DNA of 5,042 bases from Clostridiales bacterium (lineage in GTDB: Bacteria > Bacillota > Clostridia > Oscillospirales > Oscillospiraceae). The notes under the pieces were generated by a model, which searched no databases, was not told where the DNA came from, and saw nothing but the letters and a program-made list of their open reading frames with translations. Position numbers and translations under genes: made by a program. Positions 1-5,042 of this stretch are shown piece by piece. The stretch lies in the NCBI GenBank assembly GCA_019421975.1, contig JAHZEE010000130.1, positions 1-5,042 of the forward strand. Direction: 5' to 3'. The stretch's first letter is position 1. Every line of letters begins with the position of its first letter.

Positions 1-511
1 CGAACATCATGTCCTGCAGCAGCGGGCTGACGCCCGTCTGGCCATACTTGTGCGCCTCGGCATGGCAGAGCGCCAGCCCCGCGGCCAGCGTCGCCTGGCG
101 CAGCCATCCGGTCCCCGAGAGAATTACCCCCTGCAGCTTCTGGCTGGGATACCGGTACAGCGCCGTCCGCGTCATAAAAGAGCCCATGCTGTGACCCAGT
201 AAAAAGTATGGGAGGCCGGGGAACTGTCCCTGCGTCTGACTCAGCAGGTTGTGGACATCCGCGACCGCCGCGTCCCAGCCGCCGGAAAAGTAGAGCGGTG
301 TGCTGTCCACAGACTGGCCGTGGCCCATATGGTCCTCTGCCGTCACGATGAATCCGTTCTGGCAGAGATATCGTGCAAATTCATCGTATCGTCCGATGTG
401 CTCTGCAATTCCGTGGACGATTTGTACCACCGCCCTGGGAGCGCCATCCGGTTCATAGCGCCGGCAGTAGAGAGAGCCTCCGCCGGCAGAAAGCATCTGA
501 AACTCCAACAT
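1..511 (-). CDS. Alpha/beta hydrolase, monoacylglycerol lipase/lysophospholipase type (N-terminal part, cut by window edge)
   Basis: Serine hydrolase expected to cleave monoacylglycerols, lysophospholipids or similar small esters, probably in the cytoplasm since no signal peptide is seen. The 170 visible residues begin at an ATG at 511-509, preceded by a perfect AGGAGG (520-525) at 8 bases. Visible motifs in order are the oxyanion-hole HG with the family-typical HGxxEHxxRY (residues 33-42), a DHxGHG strand-loop (60-65), and the nucleophile elbow GHSMG (106-110, nucleophile Ser108). This order is that of the Hydrolase_4 / S33-like family, usually about 260-310 residues, so roughly the last third, with the catalytic Asp and His, lies beyond position 1. 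The gene diverges from glpK, which fits release of glycerol for phosphorylation. Family assignment is firm; the exact substrate is not determinable here. Confidence 0.9.
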   Translation of the reverse strand, partial: MLEFQMLSAGGGSLYCRRYEPDGAPRAVVQIVHGIAEHIGRYDEFARYLCQNGFIVTAEDHMGHGQSVDSTPLYFSGGWDAAVADVHNLLSQTQGQFPGLPYFLLGHSMGSFMTRTALYRYPSQKLQGVILSGTGWLRQATLAAGLALCHAEAHKYGQTGVSPLLQDMMF

Positions 512-539
512 CTGGTATTCCTCCTGATTTTTTTCTGCA

Positions 540-579
540 GACATTATTGACATTATAGCGCAAAAACACGAAACTATAA
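540..579. repeat. Small direct and inverted repeats in the divergent control region (possible operator)
   Basis: Two copies of GACATTAT (540-547 and 549-556) sit in tandem one base apart. A dyad, TTATAG (553-558) and CTATAA (574-579), has 21 bases between equivalent positions, about two helical turns. Both structures overlap the minus-strand promoter elements and lie upstream of glpK, so they could bind a regulator of one or both genes. The arms are short and AT-rich, so chance is a real alternative. I found no convincing plus-strand promoter for glpK: TTGACA (547-552) is 22 bases from TATAAA (575-580), which is too far, and TAGAAT (584-589) lacks a good -35 box. Confidence 0.25.
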
Positions 580-580
580 A
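552..580 (-). promoter_or_regulatory. Probable sigma-A promoter for the hydrolase gene
   Basis: Read on the minus strand, a perfect TATAAT -10 box (557-552) lies 17 bases from a TTTATA -35 box (580-575, four of six consensus bases). Transcription would start near 545, giving a leader of about 34 bases that contains the AGGAGG site. The assignment rests only on consensus match and spacing. Confidence 0.55.
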
Positions 581-614
581 GAGTAGAATTACGAAAGAAG
601 AGAGGAGATGCAAA

Positions 615-2132
615 ATGGCACGCTATGTCATATCTCTCGACCAGGGAACCACCAGCTCCCGCGCCATTTTGTGGGACGAGGCCGGCACGATGCGCGCGAT
701 GGCACAGTACCCGCTGCAGCAGTACTATCCAAAGCCCGGATGGGTGGAGGAGGACGCATCGGAGCTTCTGTTTACCACGCTGCAGGCCCTGTCTGAGGTG
801 CTGGAGCGGGGCGGCGTTGCGCCCTCGGAGCTGGCCGCCATCGGCATCACCAACCAGCGTGAGACCACCATTCTCTGGGAGCGGGCCACGGGAAAGCCCA
901 TTGGACGGGCCATCGTCTGGCAGTGCCGCCGGACTGCATCCATCTGTGAGCAGCTGCGGCGCGACGGTCTGGAGCAGCACATCCGTCAGACCACCGGCCT
1001 GGTGCTGGATCCCTACTTCTCTGCCACCAAGATCCGGTGGATGCTGGAGCAGGATCCGGCGCTGCACCGCCGGGCGGAGCGCGGCGAGATTTTGTTCGGC
1101 ACAGTGGACAGTTGGCTGATCTGGAATCTCACCGGCGGAAAATCCCATGTGATCGACACCTCCAATGCCGCCCGCACCATGCTGTTTGACATCCACAGGC
1201 TCTGCTGGGATGAGACGCTGCTGCAGGCCCTCTCCATCCCCCGCCCAATGCTGCCGCAGCCGGTCCCCTCCTGCGGAATCTGCGGCACGCTGACCCGGAC
1301 GCTGCCGGGCCTGGCCGGCTTTGCCGGGACGCCCATCTCCGGCGTGGCGGGCGATCAGCAGGCGGCGCTGTTCGGTCAGGGCTGCTTTCACACCGGCATG
1401 GCGAAGAACACCTACGGCACCGGCTGCTTCACCCTCATGAACACCGGCGAGCGCCCGGTTGCCTCCGCCCACGGGCTTCTGACCACCATCGGCTGGTCCT
1501 GGCAGGGCAAGACCACCTATGTGCTGGAGGGCAGCGCCTTCCATGCGGGTTCTGCCATCGAGTGGCTGCAGCATGAGGTCGGAATGATCGACAAACCGCA
1601 CGACTGCGACATCCTTGCAGAGCAGGCGCCGCCGTCCCAGGGGGTCTATTTTGTCCCCGCCTTTTCCGGCCTGGGCGCCCCCTACTGGGACGCCAGTGCA
1701 CGCGGCTGTTTTCTCGGACTGACACGGGGCACAGACCGGGCCGTGCTCTGCCGGGCGGTGCTGGAGTCCATCGCCTTTGAGGTCGCAGATCTGGTGGAGA
1801 CGATGAATCTGGACGCCGGCACTCCCATCACGGAGCTGCGGGCTGACGGAGGGGCCAGCGTGAGCGACTTTTTGCTCCAGGCCCAGGCGGATTTCACAAA
1901 CCTCCCTGTCAGCCGGCCGGAAACCGTGGAGTCCACCGCGCTGGGCGCGGCCTTCTTGGCCGGCCTTGGCGTCGGACTCTGGCAGGATTTTGAGGCGCTC
2001 GGCAGACTTCGCTCCGAGCAGCGCCGCTTTTTACCCCAAATCACCCATACCCTGCGCTGCAACAGGCGCGCCAACTGGCACACCGCCGTCAAGGTGGCCC
2101 GCAGCTGGGGCCAGACGGTACTGCCGGATTAA
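615..2132 (+). CDS. glpK: Glycerol kinase
   Basis: Cytoplasmic FGGY-family kinase converting glycerol and ATP to sn-glycerol 3-phosphate, the entry step of glycerol catabolism and a feed to phospholipid synthesis. The 505-residue product has normal family length. It starts with the signature LDQGTTSSRAI (residues 8-18), and carries QRETT (81-85, glycerol-binding Arg/Glu), DPYFSATK (132-139, glycerol-binding Tyr), GDQQ with catalytic Asp247 (246-249), NTYGTGCF (265-272), SGLGAPYWD (351-359) and the ATP-side DGGA (411-414). The ATG at 615 follows AGAGGAG (601-607) at 7 bases; an ATG at 608 is in another frame. The loop at about 221-240, just before GDQQ, has neither the phosphorylatable His of many Gram-positive enzymes nor the Gly/Arg fructose-bisphosphate site of the E. 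coli enzyme. The gene appears to share an operon with the aminotransferase downstream. Confidence 0.97.
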   Translation: MARYVISLDQGTTSSRAILWDEAGTMRAMAQYPLQQYYPKPGWVEEDASELLFTTLQALSEVLERGGVAPSELAAIGITNQRETTILWERATGKPIGRAIVWQCRRTASICEQLRRDGLEQHIRQTTGLVLDPYFSATKIRWMLEQDPALHRRAERGEILFGTVDSWLIWNLTGGKSHVIDTSNAARTMLFDIHRLCWDETLLQALSIPRPMLPQPVPSCGICGTLTRTLPGLAGFAGTPISGVAGDQQAALFGQGCFHTGMAKNTYGTGCFTLMNTGERPVASAHGLLTTIGWSWQGKTTYVLEGSAFHAGSAIEWLQHEVGMIDKPHDCDILAEQAPPSQGVYFVPAFSGLGAPYWDASARGCFLGLTRGTDRAVLCRAVLESIAFEVADLVETMNLDAGTPITELRADGGASVSDFLLQAQADFTNLPVSRPETVESTALGAAFLAGLGVGLWQDFEALGRLRSEQRRFLPQITHTLRCNRRANWHTAVKVARSWGQTVLPD

Positions 2133-2154
2133 AACCTTGAGAGGAGCTTTTCCA

Positions 2155-3360
2155 ATGATTTCAGACAAAATGCAAAAGTTGGCCCAGAACAACTCCGTCA
2201 TCCGGGCCATGTTTGAAGAAGGCCGCCAGATGGCCAGGGAGTTTGGCGCTGAGAATGTCTACGACTTCAGCCTGGGCAACCCCAGCGTCCCCGCGCCGGA
2301 GCAGGTCCGAATCGCCATTGAGGACATTCTGGCCCAGGAGGATCCCCTGCAGGTGCATGGTTACATGTCCAACGCGGGCTATGAGGAGGTCCGCGAGGCC
2401 ATCGCCCAGTCCCTCAACCGCCGTTTCGGCACCTGCTTTACCGCCGGTGAGATTCTCATGACCGTCGGTGCGGCCGGCGGCCTCAATGTGATTTTAAAGA
2501 CGCTGCTCAATCCCGGCGATGAGGTGCTCACCTTTGCGCCCTATTTCTCCGAGTATCGCAACTATGTGGCAAACTACGACGGTGTATTGTATGCAGTCTC
2601 CCCCGATCCAAAGACCTTCCAGCCCAATCTGGAGGAGTTTGCCGGGAAAATTACCGCCAGGACAAAGGCGGTCATCATCAATACGCCCAACAACCCCACC
2701 GGCGTCATCTACTCGTCTGAGACGCTCACGGCCATGGCCGCCATTCTGGAGGAAAAGCAGGCGCAGTTCGGCACCTCCATCTATCTGATCTCCGACGAGC
2801 CCTACCGGGAGCTCGCCTACGACGGCGCGCAGGTGCCCTATGTGACCCGGTACTATCGGAATACAGTCATCGGCTACTCCTGGAGCAAGTCCCTGTCTCT
2901 GCCCGGAGAGCGGATTGGCTACCTGGTCATTCCCAGAGAGGTGGACGACGGCGCTCTGGTCTACGAGGCCGCCGCCATTGCGACCCGGATCTGCGGATTT
3001 GTCAACGCCCCCTCCCTCATGCAGAAGGTGGTGGCCCGCTGTCTGGACGCGCAGACGGATCTCGGCGCCTATGACCGCAACCGCAAACTCCTCTACCGCA
3101 GCCTGCAGTCCTATGGTTTCCAGTGTGTCAGGCCGGAGGGTGCATTCTATCTGTTTGTCCAGGCGCCCAACGGGGATGACAACGAATTTGTCGCACGGGG
3201 CAAGGAAAAACACATTTTGATGGTGCCTGCCTCCAGCTTTGCCTGCCCCGGCTATGTGCGCCTTGCCTACTGTGTCAGCCATGATACGATTGTACGCGCG
3301 CTGCCCGCCTTTGAGGCGCTTGCAAGGGAATACCATCTGACGCCGCGCCCTGAACTCTGA
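2155..3360 (+). CDS. PLP-dependent class I/II aminotransferase (aspartate-aminotransferase fold), substrate unknown
   Basis: Cytoplasmic fold-type I transaminase that moves an amino group between an amino acid and a 2-oxo acid. The 401-residue product shows all core residues: phosphate-cup GAAGG (105-109), NNPTG (179-183, Asn180), ISDEPY (212-217, Asp214 for the pyridine nitrogen and Tyr217), the Schiff-base Lys245 in SWSKS (242-246), Arg253 in GERIGY, and carboxylate-binding Arg369 in GYVRLAY. The wording resembles a clostridial group usually annotated only as pyridoxal phosphate-dependent aminotransferase or aspartate aminotransferase; I recall no firm substrate. The start at 2155 is chosen because GAGGAG (2141-2146) lies 8 bases upstream; the frame stays open back to 1966, but that would overlap glpK. 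The gap to glpK is 22 bases, so the two are probably co-transcribed, ending at the hairpin after 3383. Confidence 0.95.
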   Translation: MISDKMQKLAQNNSVIRAMFEEGRQMAREFGAENVYDFSLGNPSVPAPEQVRIAIEDILAQEDPLQVHGYMSNAGYEEVREAIAQSLNRRFGTCFTAGEILMTVGAAGGLNVILKTLLNPGDEVLTFAPYFSEYRNYVANYDGVLYAVSPDPKTFQPNLEEFAGKITARTKAVIINTPNNPTGVIYSSETLTAMAAILEEKQAQFGTSIYLISDEPYRELAYDGAQVPYVTRYYRNTVIGYSWSKSLSLPGERIGYLVIPREVDDGALVYEAAAIATRICGFVNAPSLMQKVVARCLDAQTDLGAYDRNRKLLYRSLQSYGFQCVRPEGAFYLFVQAPNGDDNEFVARGKEKHILMVPASSFACPGYVRLAYCVSHDTIVRALPAFEALAREYHLTPRPEL

Positions 3361-3382
3361 CGCAGGCCGCCCCGTTCCATAC

Positions 3383-3418
3383 AAAACCGCCACAGCGCTG
3401 TGCGCTGTGGCGGTTTTT
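3383..3418 (+). terminator. Rho-independent terminator after the aminotransferase, possibly bidirectional
   Basis: A perfect 11-base-pair GC-rich stem (3387-3397 with 3403-3413) closes a 5-base loop and is followed by TTTTT (3414-3418). The AAAA at 3383-3386 extends the pairing to 15 and supplies a T-run for minus-strand transcripts, so it may also stop transcription coming from the LysA-like gene. It begins 22 bases after the aminotransferase stop codon. Confidence 0.93.
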
Positions 3419-3431
3419 CTCGGAATATGTC

Positions 3432-3457
3432 CGGAATATTGGACTCATTTTTTCGTA
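3432..3457 (+). promoter_or_regulatory. Possible ECF-sigma-like promoter for the small membrane protein gene
   Basis: CGGAAT (3432-3437) lies 16 bases from CGTA (3454-3457), with a T-run just before the CGTA. This layout loosely resembles ECF promoters such as those of B. subtilis SigW (AAC-type -35, CGTA -10). Transcription would start near 3464 and give a leader of about 20 bases holding the AAGGGGG site. CGGAATAT also occurs at 3421-3428, 11 bases before the second copy. A sigma-A alternative, TAAGAT (3456-3461), has no adequate -35 box. The call is weak. Confidence 0.25.
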
Positions 3458-3484
3458 AGATGGAAACAGAAAGGGGGCCTTCTC

Positions 3485-3688
3485 ATGGAAGACCATAAGA
3501 TGATCGTCGTTGATTTTGGACAAGACTACAGCACGCCGGAGTATGACGCCTATGAGGCGCGCGCCGTCCGCAGATTTCACCGCGCAAGCTTCTGCGCCTA
3601 CACCATTGCCGGCGTGGAGGTCCTGGTCACCCTGGCCATTGGGGCCTTTTCCATCTGCTCCATGCTGACTTTTCTGACGCTTCTTTAA
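3485..3688 (+). CDS. Small single-pass membrane protein of unknown function (67 residues)
   Basis: I do not recognise this protein. Residues 1-36 are hydrophilic, acidic at the front and then basic (ARAVRRFHR, 25-33). Residues 37-67 are almost continuously hydrophobic (SFCAYTIAGV at the start, ending FLTLL), forming one C-terminal membrane segment. The basic patch before it predicts the N-terminus in the cytoplasm. It is probably real: AAGGGGG (3471-3477) sits 7 bases before the ATG, it follows a strong terminator and so has its own transcription unit, and it ends exactly against the next gene. A longer reading from GTG at 3407 would start inside the terminator stem and is not credible. The TAA stop (3686-3688) overlaps the stop of the opposing gene. 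A role is not inferable. Confidence 0.7.
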   Translation: MEDHKMIVVDFGQDYSTPEYDAYEARAVRRFHRASFCAYTIAGVEVLVTLAIGAFSICSMLTFLTLL

Positions 3689-4935
3689 AAGGGCGGCTCA
3701 AAAAACGGTTCCGGCGTCACCGGCGCGCCGATCTGCACCGCTTTGCCCTCCCGCGTCCAGAGATACTCTGCGCACCGGAAGTATCCGCCGTGCGAATAGG
3801 TGCTGCCCGCGCAGTGCGCGCCCACATCGTGCAGCAGGCACAGATCCCCCGGCTCCGGGATTGGCAGCAGCCTGCGCTCTCCAAACCGGTCGCTGCTGTT
3901 GTTCATGGGGCCCACCACATCGTAGTACCGCCGGTTGCCCACCTCATGCCTGCCCACAATGGAGATGTGGTGATCTCCGCTGTAGAGCATGGGACGAACC
4001 AGATCCGCCGCGGAGGCGTCCAGGGCGATAAACTCCCGAAAGCTGTGGCGCAGATGGGTGATGCTGCTGACCAGTATGGCGCACGGCGCCATGAGATATC
4101 GGCCCAATTCCGTATAGATCGGAATTTGATCCATCTCCATCGGTGCCAGAAGATCGTCGCTCAGCTCCTCAATCTGCTCTGAGATATGCTGCAGCCGGGG
4201 ATCCTCCCCGCCGTGGCGGTAGTCGATCCCGATGCCGCCCATCAGATCCAGATAGGCAATCTCTATGACCTCCTGGACATCCAGCGCCAACTCAAACAGC
4301 GTCTTGGCCACGGCCGGATAATAGCCCTCGCTGATCTGGTTCTTTGCAAAGCCCAGGCAGAGTCCGATCTTTTGTACGCCGGCACGGCGCAGCATTTTAG
4401 CCGCCCGCAGAATCTCCTCTTTGGACATACCGAACTTGCTCTTGACCGACCGTCCCATGGCGTTGGAGCCCGGCAGATACTCCCCACCCGGATTAAACCG
4501 CAGACCAATACAGCCATCCACCGCGCCTCCTGCCACAAACCGATGGAGTAATTCCGGTGTGTTAAACACCAGCATTGGCCTTCTGCGCATGATGATCTCC
4601 ACATCCTGCGGGCGTGGATAGACCACATGATACAGGATCTCCTCCGGCCGAAAGCCGCACCTTCTGGCCAACTCCAGATCATAGACCGAGGACACCACGG
4701 CTCTGCAGCCGCACAAATGCAGCAGCTTCAGCACCGACGGGTTGGGCGCCGCCGCCACCGGGAACCACTCCTGGTGGCCGGGATTCCAGGCAAACGCACT
4801 GCGGATTTCCTCTGCCCTGATTCGAATGCTCTGTTCATCATAGAGGTAGAACGGAGTCCCCAGCCGCTTTGCCAGCGCGCAGATGGCCTCGTCCGGCAGA
4901 AAGGTGGCATCTCCATCAAAAAATTGTTCCTGCAT
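3685..4935 (-). CDS. LysA-like fold-III PLP decarboxylase homologue with catalytic residues replaced (likely pseudoenzyme)
   Basis: Homologue of diaminopimelate/ornithine decarboxylases, 416 residues and unbroken. Family features kept are TPFYLYDE near the N-terminus (27-34), RFNPGG (146-151), SKFGM (166-170), GGIGI (233-237), ELGR (276-279), DLVRP with Tyr318 (311-318) and HDVGAH (369-374). The position of the PLP-binding lysine (usually VKAxPN) reads VAAAPN (60-65), so Lys is Ala61. By recalled comparison, the ring-stacking His is Cys193, the CE of the catalytic GxxCE(S/N) motif is Asn345-Asn346, and the substrate-side Tyr in (S/Y)NYN is His382. Decarboxylation is therefore unlikely; a regulatory, ligand-binding or new catalytic role is possible. 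An in-frame stop lies two codons upstream of the ATG, which fixes the start; GGAGG (4948-4952) is 12 bases away, rather long. An automatic label of diaminopimelate decarboxylase would be misleading. Confidence 0.88.
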   Translation of the reverse strand: MQEQFFDGDATFLPDEAICALAKRLGTPFYLYDEQSIRIRAEEIRSAFAWNPGHQEWFPVAAAPNPSVLKLLHLCGCRAVVSSVYDLELARRCGFRPEEILYHVVYPRPQDVEIIMRRRPMLVFNTPELLHRFVAGGAVDGCIGLRFNPGGEYLPGSNAMGRSVKSKFGMSKEEILRAAKMLRRAGVQKIGLCLGFAKNQISEGYYPAVAKTLFELALDVQEVIEIAYLDLMGGIGIDYRHGGEDPRLQHISEQIEELSDDLLAPMEMDQIPIYTELGRYLMAPCAILVSSITHLRHSFREFIALDASAADLVRPMLYSGDHHISIVGRHEVGNRRYYDVVGPMNNSSDRFGERRLLPIPEPGDLCLLHDVGAHCAGSTYSHGGYFRCAEYLWTREGKAVQIGAPVTPEPFFEPPF

Positions 4936-4956
4936 AGTCTATTTGCGCCTCCAGAT

Positions 4957-5042
4957 CTATCGTCGCTCCAGTGACTCAATGCGGCAGTGTATTCCGCTCG
5001 TTTCCAGACTTACGACGCCATAGGTAATTGGCTGCGTTCCGC
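4957..5042 (-). CDS. C-terminal end of an unrecognised gene upstream of the LysA-like gene (cut by window edge)
   Basis: On the minus strand one frame is open from the window edge (first full codon 5040-5038) to TAG at 4959-4957, giving 27 residues that begin GTQPITYGVV and end RIESLERR. The other two minus frames meet stops earlier (one after 10 codons, one after 21). Its stop lies 21 bases before the ATG of the LysA-like gene, with that gene's GGAGG inside the gap, which is normal operon spacing. The strand-turn-strand look with a charged end fits the C-terminus of a globular protein, but I cannot name the family. Confidence 0.45.
   Translation of the reverse strand, partial: GTQPITYGVVSLETSGIHCRIESLERR

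Noticed and set aside
547..580. TTGACA (547-552) with TATAAA (575-580) as the glpK promoter
   Set aside because: The spacer is 22 bases, outside the usual 16-18, so the match to both boxes is not enough. The TATAAA lies on top of the minus-strand -35 box.
453..1601. Long minus-strand open frame (382 codons) opposite glpK
   Set aside because: It lies antisense to the strongly supported glpK, overlaps the true start of the hydrolase in another frame, has low-complexity Gly/Arg/Ala-rich composition and no recognisable domain. It is typical of shadows in GC-rich genes.
1966..2154. Upstream extension of the aminotransferase frame into glpK
   Set aside because: The extra N-terminus would overlap the 3' end of glpK out of frame and is Pro/Arg/Ala-rich. 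The ATG at 2155 has a well-placed GAGGAG and matches the family's usual start.
2494..3393. Minus-strand open frame (299 codons) opposite the aminotransferase
   Set aside because: It is antisense to a gene with every expected active-site motif, resembles no family and has no ribosome binding site that I could see. It is a coding shadow.
3407..3484. Upstream extension of the small membrane protein to GTG at 3407
   Set aside because: It would begin inside the terminator stem and loses the well-spaced AAGGGGG site used by the ATG at 3485.
4186..4551. Plus-strand frames opposite the LysA-like gene (including 3790-4182 and 4627-4974)
   Set aside because: They are antisense to a gene with clear family motifs, and their translations are repetitive His/Ala/Arg-rich text with no recognisable domain.

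Overview
The window is GC-rich and compact, with short gaps, strong AGGAGG-type ribosome binding sites and the codon style of a high-GC Firmicute. Protein wording (glycerol kinase, a clostridial-type class I aminotransferase, a LysA relative) suggests a gut-type Clostridia member, perhaps Oscillospiraceae. This is inferred from remembered family sequences, not from a search.

Layout. Positions 1-511 (minus) hold the N-terminal 170 residues of an alpha/beta hydrolase of the monoacylglycerol lipase/lysophospholipase type, cut by the window edge. A 103-base divergent control region (512-614) follows, with a good minus-strand promoter and small repeats. On the plus strand come glycerol kinase (glpK, 615-2132) and, 22 bases later, a PLP-dependent class I aminotransferase (2155-3360); these two look like one operon closed by a strong hairpin terminator (3383-3418). 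Next is a 67-residue single-pass membrane protein (3485-3688). It converges on, and shares its stop-codon bases with, a minus-strand gene (3685-4935) for a full-length homologue of fold-III PLP decarboxylases of the LysA type. At the right edge is the last part of an unrecognised minus-strand gene (stop at 4957), probably co-transcribed with the LysA-like gene.

How they may work together. The hydrolase could release glycerol from monoacylglycerols or lysolipids and GlpK would phosphorylate it to sn-glycerol 3-phosphate, so the divergent pair could be a small lipid-glycerol salvage unit. The aminotransferase has no obvious link to glycerol.

The most unusual object is the LysA-like protein. 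Its scaffold is intact, but the PLP-binding lysine is alanine, and the family's ring-stacking histidine, catalytic cysteine and substrate tyrosine also appear replaced. It looks like a maintained pseudoenzyme or a protein with a new role. No RNA genes, mobile elements, CRISPR arrays or attachment sites were seen, and no stretch over 300 bases lacks a gene.
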